From: Candidatus Zixiibacteriota bacterium
Lineage (GTDB): Bacteria > Zixibacteria > MSB-5A5 > GN15 > PGXB01
NCBI GenBank assembly: GCA_026397505.1
Contig: JAPLUR010000052.1
Coordinates: forward strand, 19,053 to 83,052
Reading direction: 5' to 3'
DNA length: 64,000 nt
This document shows, one piece after another, positions 26,401 to 33,598 of the stretch. The notes beneath the pieces are model-generated. The model saw nothing but the letters and a program-made list of their open reading frames with translations, was not told the origin of the DNA and searched no databases. A program made the translations under genes and the position numbers. Each line of letters begins with the position of its first letter. Within the stretch, counting starts at the first letter, position 1.

Positions 26401-29299
26401 CCGGCCCCGGACGGCAGATCGATATGGCAATCGGTTCCGGCGGGCAGCTAATCACAGGCGTCGGTTTAAGAGCTATATCGAAAACAACATTGAATTCATT
26501 TCTGCCGCAGCTGTTATATGCGGTTACGATTACAGTCTTTAAGCCGCTCTCGGCAGCGGCAATGCATAAGTGGCCGTCAGGGAAAAGCTCACCGTCACTG
26601 ATTGTGACGGAGTCAGCGCCGCTGATATCAAGCGCGGCGCAGACCGTGTCGCCCCGGCAGACAGTAGCTTTAACGGTGTCGGGAACAACAATAAATGGCT
26701 GATCGATCAATTCCAGATGTACCGGAACGATACAGGTATCCCGCCCGCAGGTGTTGGCGGCAATGACTTTCAGACCAAAATTATGAATGCCCGGATTCTG
26801 GGGGACGGCAAAACAGAGCCGGCCCTTATTCCAGACGGCGTTCTCGGCCATTACCGTATCCGCTCCCGAGATGGCTAAGTCGATGCAAAGCGAGTCTACT
26901 CGGGCGCAGTCTTCGATTCTGATCGTATCGGCCGGACAGGTTATTATCGGCGCCGGTCCGCTGGTGACAGTCACCGTTGTCGTATCAACGCCTGAGGCGT
27001 AACATGAATCCGATGCCGTGATAATAATTTGGTATATGCCGGGTCCGTTCGGTGTGAAACATACCCGATGCATTATCGGATCATAGACGCCCCGATTGGA
27101 AGAAACCGTCTGCAGATTTCCATCGATATCATTGATAGAAACATCAAAGCAGATTGGATCATCGGTGCATTGGGTAATGGAATAATCTTCCGCTGAAGAG
27201 ACAATGGGCGGAAAATTTATTATCACATCTATAACGGTCGTGTCGACACTGACAAAACCGCATGAATCGGCAACTCTGGCGACTATACGATAAAATCCAG
27301 ATTGAATCGGGTCAAAACAGACATATCCATTTGAGTAGGTCGCCCCGCCGTCGACGGTGATCGAGACAACATTGTCATCAGCATCGCTAATCGTAAGGGG
27401 GAAGCAAATCGTTTCGGGGCGGCAGAGAAAGACGGTGCTATCCGATATTGATTTAATCACCGGCGCCGAATTGAGGATGACATTCACATTTGTGGTGTCG
27501 CTGGCCACGGCGCCGCAGGAATCGACCGCCGCAATCACGATTGAATGTATTCCGCTCTGGCCGGGCATAAAACAAACATTGCCGGTCTGCGGATTATAAG
27601 TCCCGTAAGGCAATACGGTCACCGATTTGATTGGATTATTAGGATCGGAAATATTGACCGGGAAGCAGATTTCGGCCGGGGCACACTGGTGGACTGCAAA
27701 GTCCGGCGCCGATTCCACCACGGGCGGCCTGTTCATAGTGACATGGAGGTTCAGAGAATCGATTCCAACCGCACCGCAGGCATCGACCGCTCTGACAATT
27801 ATCTTATGATCGCCGGCTGAAGGGGGCATGAAACAGATTTTGCCGGTCTTCGAATCATAATGTCCCCACGGAAGAACGGTAATTCCGGTAATATTTCCAT
27901 TGGCGTCGGAAATGCCGACGGGGAGACAGATATCCTGAGATTGGCAAATATAGAGGGACGTATCCGGCGGCAAAATGACCAACGGGGCGGAGTTCAAGGT
28001 CACACGGACCGTGAACTGACAGCTGTCCGTACCGCATATGGTCGACGCCTTAATTTTCAAATTCTTCTCCACCGAGCAATCGGTAAAGAAACAGAGACTT
28101 TTCGTTCCCGAATTATACCAGGCCGAAGGGGGTGAAACTGTCACCACGGCACTATCCGGAATATTCCCCATCGGGATACAGATAGTATCCGGCCGGCAAA
28201 TAAAAAGAGCGGTATCGCCGGGACAATCCAGCTTCAGGGTCGGGCCGACAATGACCGTGATAATCACGGTGTCGAGCGGGAACGGGGGCGTGGCGGCTCT
28301 GGCGTGTTCCCCGCGCAGGCAATTATCGGTCACACCATAGATAAAAATATAGTCGGCCGAGTCCACATCGACGGGCAGAAAACAAGTGCGCCCAGAGACA
28401 TGATCGACCATATCGAAAACGCCCGGGCCTTCAAGCTGAGTAATGACCAGCGAATCGCCCGGGTCGGGATCATTGGCAATAATGGAAAAACATATGGTAT
28501 CTAACGCGCAGAGGGTATACTTCTTGATAAAGCCATTGATTTCCGGAAGAGCGTTGACCGCGACGGTCAGGCAGATATTTGCCATGTCGGTGCCGCAGGT
28601 ATCGGAAACCTCAATCCCGAAACAATATTTGCCCGTAGTATCCGCGGAAAAAGATATAACCCCGGTCGGGGCATCAATAGAGCCGAAAGGGGTCAGAAGA
28701 CGAAACATGAGAGGATCATTTTCAGGGTCGTTCGCTTCAACCTTATAAGTATAGATTTCACCCGGATAACAGGAATAAAGAGAACTATCGCCAGTGGCGA
28801 TGGCAGGGGCGCCATTGATAAAGATAACATAGGTTTTTGTGGCCCTGGCAGTCAGGCCACCGTTATCTTTGGCCTCATAGACGACCTGAAAGCTTCCACT
28901 GGAATCGGGAGTGTAACTGTAATATCCATAGGCCGGTGAAGTCGAAGGTACAGAGGAGAAATCGCCCGGTCCCGAGATCTTGGTTATTGTGATGATTTTC
29001 CCGGCAACAGTACTGGTGGCCACAATGGTATCGTAGATGGTTTCGCCGGGGCAGATATAAAGAGTATCATAAAGAGCGAAGTTGAAGAATTTGGGGGGCC
29101 ACATTGCCATCGAGACTTCAGTCCCGGCTGGCGAACTCGGCGAAATTGAGCCTTCGGACTTAAACTCGCCCGGGGTCCCCGTCACGCCAAGGGATAGACC
29201 AGGTGAGAGCGAACCTCCATGAGCCAGAGAAGAGGGTAAAGCGGCACTTAAAACAAACAATGAAACCGCCACCGTCACAAGCAGTTTCAATCTAATCAT
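20420..29299 (-). CDS. Giant secreted repeat protein with Ig/cadherin-like repeats, cohesin-like, dockerin-like and FlgD-like C-terminal domains
   Basis: The 2959-residue protein starts after GGAGG with a signal peptide (MIRLKLLVTVAVSLFVLSAA, about 1-26). From about residue 75 to 2450 I count about 28 repeats of roughly 80 residues, each built on the pattern LCRPETICFPLTISDxDxN ... VCFxPxxxGxYxxxVxAxDSCG, so most carry two close N-terminal Cys, one mid Cys and one C-terminal Cys. A cohesin-like beta domain follows (about 2457-2620), then dockerin-like Ca-binding segments (about 2672-2740, GDLNLNNVAYEIGDAV and SDVNADGMVLTVADLVYLIR). The end is a YPNPFNPTTSI plus FlgD-like Ig domain (about 2867-2959, MTIFNVNGRVVKQMSG and SGVYFYKIKAGD), a typical FCB-group sorting or anchoring tail. 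A surface adhesin or matrix protein is likely; ligand unknown. Confidence 0.88.
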   Translation of the reverse strand: MIRLKLLVTVAVSLFVLSAALPSSLAHGGSLSPGLSLGVTGTPGEFKSEGSISPSSPAGTEVSMAMWPPKFFNFALYDTLYICPGETIYDTIVATSTVAGKIITITKISGPGDFSSVPSTSPAYGYYSYTPDSSGSFQVVYEAKDNGGLTARATKTYVIFINGAPAIATGDSSLYSCYPGEIYTYKVEANDPENDPLMFRLLTPFGSIDAPTGVISFSADTTGKYCFGIEVSDTCGTDMANICLTVAVNALPEINGFIKKYTLCALDTICFSIIANDPDPGDSLVITQLEGPGVFDMVDHVSGRTCFLPVDVDSADYIFIYGVTDNCLRGEHARAATPPFPLDTVIITVIVGPTLKLDCPGDTALFICRPDTICIPMGNIPDSAVVTVSPPSAWYNSGTKSLCFFTDCSVEKNLKIKASTICGTDSCQFTVRVTLNSAPLVILPPDTSLYICQSQDICLPVGISDANGNITGITVLPWGHYDSKTGKICFMPPSAGDHKIIVRAVDACGAVGIDSLNLHVTMNRPPVVESAPDFAVHQCAPAEICFPVNISDPNNPIKSVTVLPYGTYNPQTGNVCFMPGQSGIHSIVIAAVDSCGAVASDTTNVNVILNSAPVIKSISDSTVFLCRPETICFPLTISDADDNVVSITVDGGATYSNGYVCFDPIQSGFYRIVARVADSCGFVSVDTTVIDVIINFPPIVSSAEDYSITQCTDDPICFDVSINDIDGNLQTVSSNRGVYDPIMHRVCFTPNGPGIYQIIITASDSCYASGVDTTTVTVTSGPAPIITCPADTIRIEDCARVDSLCIDLAISGADTVMAENAVWNKGRLCFAVPQNPGIHNFGLKVIAANTCGRDTCIVPVHLELIDQPFIVVPDTVKATVCRGDTVCAALDISGADSVTISDGELFPDGHLCIAAAESGLKTVIVTAYNSCGRNEFNVVFDIALKPTPVISCPPEPIAISICRPGPVCIDLPIANYTEVSADGATWSDGKLCFNASGAGQYILNVRADNECGTDRCQVTVNVTEVGLPQISCPEGPVDVTFCEPKTICIDVPISNYDSITVDGGSWSNGQLCVEVATTGQLVYTIIAANRCGADTCQVQVNATRILAPEITCPIEPFDISLCRLDTVCVDLPIANARSVDAGNAIWKDGRLCFLPEAPGNQKITVVASNECGTDSCIVEVIVTVDPSAQLSCPADTIITLCKPETICRPVGVIPPNAAVTVSPIGTYSNGTVCFAPDTAGVYEISVRAQLPCGADSCRFKVRVLYDHAPIIVRKDTVIAACEPHRQFTYNVSASDFENDPITFGLISTPGSIDPTSGLITFMADTAGTFCFRVTASDYCRADTATVCVRVSLNAPPVVLTGPDTTLAECLAQEVCIPVSITDVDGNLMTVVSNLGSYSDGRVCFMPPSAGVYHIIVEAVDSCGTRDADTTIVTIQPAQPVELICPKDTSLLICEPDTICMSIGGIPEGASVTVTPASAWYDRANGTICFYTNCSVIKNLKVVVATNCAKDSCVFKANVTLNSRPLVLLPPDTTMFLCELGSVCVPAGISDVDDNIVSLVMTPGAYFNSVTGKICFAPTGEGDYNLAIRAIDACGAYGTDSMKVRVVLNRPPVLASPDEIKAPQCRPSEICFPITVSDPDNGLRMVTVSPSGRYDPKYKTVCFTPSAAGSFRLIITATDNCGQRAVDTTMVRVTLNTPPAVISAPDSTALLCGPGLVYYRVWISDPDSNLAQVTVSGGAIYSNGQVAFNASAVGTYSFVTTATDSCGAVSADTTKITVIMNRPPVVTLPRDSSITVCALGSICIPVTVTDPDNNIKTIQTNLGAYDSQTKKVCFTPSGAGIYQMIVTATDNCNLIASDTMNVTIRLGERADILCPTSPIEKFLCQPGQVCYDLTITPTNAVVTASYGTYSDGKLCFRADISGIYDIRVIASSECGADTCNLSFNVAIGQTAQVTCPADTSIFLCSADSIFRPVTVSPASAVVTVLPAGVYRNGVVGFRADTTGNYLLTLIARTDCGADTCQFRVHVTINGDPKVRAGNDTTYFQCVFSQICRPVTISDPDNNIQSVTVKPNGTYNSEKKEICFTPTGIGNYCLIVTAQDNCGKTGVDTVCISVTSGPSAQIQCATSPYSRSRCTPGQVCVPLSVTPSTAQVTVSYGAYANGQICFQADTAGTYHIRAIASAICGADTCDITVNVSFDEAANIICPDLPTSVSLCRPDSVRIPLPITPATANVTILPRGRYNFSTHLLSFFADTAGTYRLIVIASAPCGADTCIVRAIVSMETPPQVTCPGDIDTTVCVAETSEICFPVNVVGSGAIVSVLPSGHYSGGMACIPITAAGTYPVTVIASTLCGADTCKLNITVRDNRPPALTVPADQEVPGCNDELKEICIDGIFATDPDGDPVTITKTCGLGSFTAIRADSGKLCFTPLRVDTTYQFCFEANDGCRTITKSMNVSVFQSPLCGVCIDIAIKTDSCVVVGSIVPVNLEITTNDPIGGFDLLISYDASVMQFFTASKGFSIDGWEYFTYRLGNEGDCGSGCPSGLLRLVGIADVNNGPFHPPQDQLAPHGVLARLNFKVANDQNLGGQFLPLNFYWVDCGDNAFSDPSGNSLYLDSRIYNSSGDILWDEFNEALYPENHRINGLGAPDSCLKGGKTIPIRCIYFHNGGICVTHPDSIDARGDLNLNNVAYEIGDAVVFTNYFLYGLRAFTVSVNGQTAASDVNADGMVLTVADLVYLIRVITGDASPIPKLSPEAAAIDLFTRNNGSKLSISMHNGNPVGAGLLVFKYSGLTPSAVELGWAAGEMDLKYVINDSEIRVLLYSYDTGDKIDPGDGELLNIRYNGTGNIKLVETSFAGYYGENLVTRLVGDPVPKAFVLSQNYPNPFNPTTSIDMTIPVACRWQMTIFNVNGRVVKQMSGNAAAGTMTIIWDGKNDDGQPVTSGVYFYKIKAGDFCATKKMTLLK

Positions 29300-29474
29300 C
29301 TTTCCTCCAAAATTACAATAATCTGCGCTTAATAGGTACTATTGGCGGTGAAGTAACCTAAGGCAGGATCTACCCCGTTGGGTAAGCATCTTCTTTTCTC
29401 GCGCTCAAGTATGCTCTTGAGCGATGTAACCGACAAAATGTAGTAAAAAGTAGTACTGCAAACAAAACCAATAG
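29300..29474 (-). promoter_or_regulatory. Structured 5' leader of the giant repeat-protein gene
   Basis: Between the promoter and the ATG lie about 170 nt with two clear hairpins: CGCTCAAG / CTTGAGCG (29402-29423, 8-bp perfect stem, 6-nt loop) and TACCC / GGGTA (29371-29384). GGTTAC occurs twice, flanking the hairpins. No known riboswitch class is recognised. A GGAGG Shine-Dalgarno sequence sits 5 bp before the ATG. Confidence 0.4.
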
Positions 29475-29504
29475 TAATATATCTTTCTGCTTCATTATGT
29501 CAAG
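29475..29504 (-). promoter_or_regulatory. Probable promoter of the giant repeat-protein gene
   Basis: On the minus strand a perfect TTGACA (29499-29504) is followed after 17-18 nt by an AT-rich -10 (ATATTA/TATTAC near 29475-29481). Confidence 0.5.
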
Positions 29505-30037
29505 TCATTTCTAGTTTACAGTTCTACAGCAAACCCCTCTTAAATCAAGCTCTTAATCAGTTATCCACATCCTTATATGAAACAGTGAGTTCTGGATCCG
29601 AACGGGGCTTGAGAGCCTGGAAAAAGAGGCATTTTCGTCCTTCTTGTTATGGTTTGCGGCATAATTCCATTCCCCATTCTGCAATTTCCTTGCCCTTTAA
29701 TTGTCAGTTATCTGGATCCCCATATAGGTTCAAAGTTATGTCCAATTTTCGTTCAAAAGCATAAGCTTTACATGATTATGACTGAAGTTAAGACTATTCA
29801 TGGCAGAAAGTTGCCCGGCCCAATTCTGCTCTACTCTCCAGATGCTTTGTGGAATAGTCCCGAAATCCGGCCAATCAGGTGACTAGATTGAAGAACCCTG
29901 ACTTCAGCTTATATGCAGATATTTGCGTCAAATTCTTGAAGGGAGCCTGCTCTTGATTGAAGACGAATCCCTGGGCCAAACGGGCAAATGCCAGGCACAG
30001 GCAGGCTGCCGGGGATAAAAGCGGAGTATGCCGCAAG
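29505..30037. other. Intergenic region without a recognised gene
   Basis: I found no convincing coding frame, RNA gene or repeat in these 533 bp. The 77-codon plus-strand frame at 29649-29882 has no ribosome-binding site and an unusual amino-acid composition. A short GGCAGGCTGCC palindrome near 30000 could contribute to termination downstream of the 30.0-30.9 kb gene. Confidence 0.5.
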
Positions 30038-30937
30038 CTAAATATCAACTTTATAAGGAATGAAATAGTCGTTTGTCTTAATCAGGGTCGATTCCGGAAC
30101 ATGATTAACAATTCTGACACTGAATCGACCGGGAAGATCAAAAAGGATCAAATGGTAAAATTTGTTTGAGGCCGCTGGGATTCTCCAGCCGGTTCGATGC
30201 TGGGAGTTGTAAGGAACGGTATTCAGCGGACCAATTATCGAATCCCCCTGTTCCACGAATAACAGGTCCCTTATGGAGCTGAGGAGTGTCAGCGAATCGC
30301 CCAGAGGAAATTTGGCGATACTGTCTTCCCGAAAATAGAAGGCGTCGTTGGGATAGGAACTCAAGGGGCTCGGCGGTTCCTTGGGCGGAGGCACAGCCGA
30401 TATTTTTTTACCGTAAAGGTCATTGATTACACGGACGCCGGGGTTGAGATAAGGTTGAAAGACTCCCCCGATGAAACCCCAGAACCGCCAGCCGCGATAA
30501 TTATAATTGTCACTGTATAATTTCAGAAAATAGGCGAACCTATTGAGGCTGTCGATCACCTTATAGGCGTGCACCGTATCATCGCCGGTAATACGGTACA
30601 TATGGCCGTAAAGGACATCTTGAACGCGCGCGAGAGCATCATACACACTACTGTATGGATAGATTGCTTTGGGGCTGTCGGCAATGATGACCGAAATCTT
30701 TCGTGTCGAGGAATCGAACCGATAATAATATCTCAGGGATGTGCTGTCGAGAAAGAATGATTCCTCGGTCAAACTGACCGGCTTAAACAATTCCTTACCG
30801 TCATTATCGCCGAGTATGAAGCTGGTAATTTCCTCGGTGTAAGTGCTGTCGGTGACGAATGTTTTCTTTTTGCATTCCGACCCGAGGAAAAGCACCGTCA
30901 GGGCCAAAAGCGATAATACTGCCAGAATTCTCTTCAT
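30038..30937 (-). CDS. Putative exported lipoprotein of unknown function
   Basis: The 299-residue protein has a hydrophobic N-terminal signal (MKRILAVLSLLALTVLFLG) followed by SEC-KKK. The Cys after LGSE is the likely lipidation site, although the residue before it is Glu rather than Gly/Ala/Ser, so the lipobox is imperfect. The mature part is rich in Tyr, Phe, Asp and Ser and resembles no family I recognise; it looks like a soluble beta-rich domain on the periplasmic or surface side. It starts 2 bp after the uvrB stop and is probably cotranscribed with it, without an obvious functional link. Confidence 0.65.
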   Translation of the reverse strand: MKRILAVLSLLALTVLFLGSECKKKTFVTDSTYTEEITSFILGDNDGKELFKPVSLTEESFFLDSTSLRYYYRFDSSTRKISVIIADSPKAIYPYSSVYDALARVQDVLYGHMYRITGDDTVHAYKVIDSLNRFAYFLKLYSDNYNYRGWRFWGFIGGVFQPYLNPGVRVINDLYGKKISAVPPPKEPPSPLSSYPNDAFYFREDSIAKFPLGDSLTLLSSIRDLLFVEQGDSIIGPLNTVPYNSQHRTGWRIPAASNKFYHLILFDLPGRFSVRIVNHVPESTLIKTNDYFIPYKVDI

Positions 30938-30939
30938 AT

Positions 30940-32991
30940 CTACTTTCTGCTACGTTTCTTTTTGAGGTCGGTTTTGATATTTTTTATTTCATCGCGCAGT
31001 GCCGCCGCGGTTTCAAATTCAAGATTGTCGGCCGCTTTCTTCATCGCTTTCAAGAGAAAAGCGATCTTCCCCTCGGCCGTCATATCGGCGAAATAATCAG
31101 GTTTTTCAATCTTCTCCGGCTCCTCCGTCTTCGAATCGGCAAAGCGTGTGGCCTGAAGGATTTCTTCTCTGGTTTTGAATATGGTTTCCGGGTTGATATT
31201 ATGTTTCCTGTTATATTCCAGTTGTTTCTGGCGCCGGCGATCGGTTTCCTCGATCGCTTTGCGCATCGAATCGGTGATTTTATCGGCGTAAAATATGACT
31301 TCTCCGTTCTTATTGCGGGCGGCACGCCCTGAAGTCTGAATGAGCGAGCGTTCTGACCGAAGAAATCCTTCTTTGTCGGCATCAAGGATCGCCACCAGCG
31401 ACACCTCCGGAAGATCCAACCCCTCCCGCAAAAGATTTATTCCTACCAGCACGTCAAACTCCGCCAGCCGCAGGCCGCGGATAATCTCGGTTCGGTCGAT
31501 GGCATCGATCTCACTATGTAAGTAACGAACACGTACCCCCAATTTGTTCAAATATTCCGACAGGTCTTCGGCCATTCGCTTGGTAAGAGTCGTCACCAGC
31601 ACTCGTTCATGAACGGCCGCCCGGCGCCGAATCTCCTCCAGAAGGTCGTCAACCTGATGGGCCAGAGGACGAATGGAGATCTTGGGGTCGCAGAGGCCTG
31701 TCGGTCGAATAACCTGTTCCACCACTACTCCGCCTGATTTCTCGAGTTCATAATCGGCCGGGGTCGCCGAGACAAAGATTACATTATCAATCGTAGATTC
31801 GAACTCGTCAAAAAAGAGCGGTCGGTTGTCGAGCGCGGAAGGAAGGCGAAAACCATGCTCCACAAGGACCTCCTTGCGGGAGCGATCCCCGGCGTACATC
31901 CCGCGCAACTGAGGCACAGTCTGGTGTGATTCATCGATTATTATTAAAAATTCACCGGGGAAGAAATCGAGCAGAGTGGCCGGTCGTTCCCCTGGCGCCC
32001 GCCCGGTCAGATACCGGGAATAATTCTCTATGCCGCTGCAGTATCCGATCTCTTTCATCATTTCCAGGTCATACTTTGTCCGCGATTCCAGGCGCTGGGC
32101 TTCCAGCAGTTTCCCTGCGGCCCGAAATTGCTGCAGCCTTTCTTCCAGTTCAGCCCGGATTGTTTCAATCGCCTGCTCCAGCTTCGGTTCGGTTGTGACA
32201 AAATGCCGGGCCGGATAAATTGCCACCTTATTCCTTTCCGAGATAATCTCGCCGGTCAAGGGGTCGATTTCGGAAATGCGGTCAATTTCATCTCCGAACA
32301 TTTCGATTCGCAAAGCGGTCTCCTGATAAGCTGGAATCAACTCAATGGTGTCCCCCCTGACCCGAAAATGCCCCCGGGAAAAATCTATATCATTGCGGCT
32401 ATAATGAATATCTATCAGCGAGCGAATAAGAGTATCACGATCATGATTCTGGCCTTTTTCGAGGAAAAGCAGCAAGTCGCGGTAATCTTTGGGTGAACCG
32501 AGGCCATAAATGCAGGAAACCGAGGCAATGATGATAACATCTTCCCGTTCCAGAAGCGAGGCGGTCGCGCGCAGCCGTAGGCGATCGATATCCTCATTCA
32601 TGGAGGTGTCTTTCTCAATATAGGTATCGGTCGTGGGCAGATATGCTTCAGGCTGATAATAATCGTAGTAGCTGATGAAGAACTCGACGGCATTCTGGGG
32701 GAAAAAAGCCTTCAATTCGCCATAAAGCTGGGCGGCCAGAGTCTTGTTATGCGAAATAACCAGGGTCGGTCGTTTGTACTTTTCAATAACATTGGCAACT
32801 GTAAAGGTCTTCCCTGACCCTGTCACTCCCAGAAGAGTCTGATATTTGGCCCCTTTCTTGAGTCCATCCAGCAATTCCGCGATAGCCGCCGGTTGATCCC
32901 CGCGAGGTGAATAACTGGAAACCAGCCGAAAACCGGCTGATTCGGTATAGTGGCTCTGCATTCGGGTGGCTCGGGTTTCCTCTTTATCCAT
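30940..32991 (-). CDS. uvrB: Excinuclease ABC subunit B
   Basis: The 683-residue protein matches UvrB in full: the Q-motif [13 protein letters not shown], Walker [13 protein letters not shown], the DNA-clamping beta-hairpin region [20 protein letters not shown], helicase motifs DESHQTVPQ and [14 protein letters not shown], and the C-terminal UVR motif (about 645-680, [19 protein letters not shown]) that contacts UvrC. It is the damage-verifying helicase of nucleotide excision repair in the cytoplasm. It begins with a short extension [20 protein letters not shown] before the conserved core, so an internal ATG ([10 protein letters not shown]) is also possible as the start. Confidence 0.98.
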   Translation of the reverse strand: MDKEETRATRMQSHYTESAGFRLVSSYSPRGDQPAAIAELLDGLKKGAKYQTLLGVTGSGKTFTVANVIEKYKRPTLVISHNKTLAAQLYGELKAFFPQNAVEFFISYYDYYQPEAYLPTTDTYIEKDTSMNEDIDRLRLRATASLLEREDVIIIASVSCIYGLGSPKDYRDLLLFLEKGQNHDRDTLIRSLIDIHYSRNDIDFSRGHFRVRGDTIELIPAYQETALRIEMFGDEIDRISEIDPLTGEIISERNKVAIYPARHFVTTEPKLEQAIETIRAELEERLQQFRAAGKLLEAQRLESRTKYDLEMMKEIGYCSGIENYSRYLTGRAPGERPATLLDFFPGEFLIIIDESHQTVPQLRGMYAGDRSRKEVLVEHGFRLPSALDNRPLFFDEFESTIDNVIFVSATPADYELEKSGGVVVEQVIRPTGLCDPKISIRPLAHQVDDLLEEIRRRAAVHERVLVTTLTKRMAEDLSEYLNKLGVRVRYLHSEIDAIDRTEIIRGLRLAEFDVLVGINLLREGLDLPEVSLVAILDADKEGFLRSERSLIQTSGRAARNKNGEVIFYADKITDSMRKAIEETDRRRQKQLEYNRKHNINPETIFKTREEILQATRFADSKTEEPEKIEKPDYFADMTAEGKIAFLLKAMKKAADNLEFETAAALRDEIKNIKTDLKKKRSRK

Positions 32992-33175
32992 AAGCTCTCT
33001 TTTCCAAAGTGACTCAATATAGCCGAAACGGCCCGGTTTTCAATCTTATTCTACAACTATAAGGCAGCCTAATCGGTTCGGATTTGTTTTATGGAACTGG
33101 CCGCTGGCTGAAACGTTTAAGAAATATGCGGACTGATTTTATAAGGTTATATTAAATAATAGGTTAAATTTTGTC

Positions 33176-33203
33176 TTGACAGTCTGATGAAAATCGATAA
33201 TTT
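33176..33203 (+). promoter_or_regulatory. Probable promoter of the rplU-bamA-skp-lpxD operon
   Basis: TTGACA (33176-33181), a 16-nt spacer and TAATTT (33198-33203) lie 54 bp before rplU. The start codon is preceded by AGAGGAGGAGG, a very strong ribosome-binding site. Confidence 0.6.
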
Positions 33204-33257
33204 ACTGGATTTATAAAGAAATTGAAATTATTACCTGCTTAGAGGAGGAGGATTCCA

Positions 33258-33578
33258 ATGTTTGCAGTTTTTGAGTCGGGTGGCTTGCAGTTCAACGCCG
33301 AGCTTGGCGCGATTTTGAAAGTACCGTATCTCTCAATCAAGCCCGGAGAGATGGTGTCTATCGAGAGGGTTCTCCTAGTGAAGCAGGGTGAAAATGCCCT
33401 TATTGGCACTCCCTACCTGAATTCGGCCCGGGTCGAAGCCGAGGTTATCAGCGAAGGACAGGCGGAAAAAGTAGAAATCTATAAGTTTAAAAAACGCACC
33501 AAATATCGGAAGCATCTCGGCCATCGCCAGAAATATTCTGAAATCAAAATCATGAAAATCGTTGCGCCGGAAAATTGA
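33258..33578 (+). CDS. rplU: 50S ribosomal protein L21
   Basis: The 106-residue protein matches bacterial L21, ending in the conserved KRRTKYRKHLGHRQ-like segment (KKRTKYRKHLGHRQKYSEIK) and the strand IMKIV. It opens MFAVFESGGLQFNAELGAI, which differs somewhat from the usual MYAVIxTGGKQYRV start. In most bacteria rplU is followed by rpmA (L27) and obgE; here the next gene is bamA, and no rpmA is present in the window. Confidence 0.93.
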   Translation: MFAVFESGGLQFNAELGAILKVPYLSIKPGEMVSIERVLLVKQGENALIGTPYLNSARVEAEVISEGQAEKVEIYKFKKRTKYRKHLGHRQKYSEIKIMKIVAPEN

Positions 33579-33598
33579 CTCAGGGTAGAAGGAATATT

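Noticed and set aside
20880..28748. Many plus-strand open frames of 60-130 codons opposite the giant repeat gene.
   Set aside because: They lie antisense to a clear coding frame, arise from its repetitive base composition, lack ribosome-binding sites and have no family likeness.
20420..29299. Regularly spaced DNA repeats that might look like a CRISPR or satellite array.
   Set aside because: The period is about 240 bp, the copies are diverged and the reading frame is kept, so they are protein repeats.
29649..29882. A 77-codon plus-strand frame in the intergenic region before the giant gene.
   Set aside because: No ribosome-binding site, odd composition and no recognisable domain.
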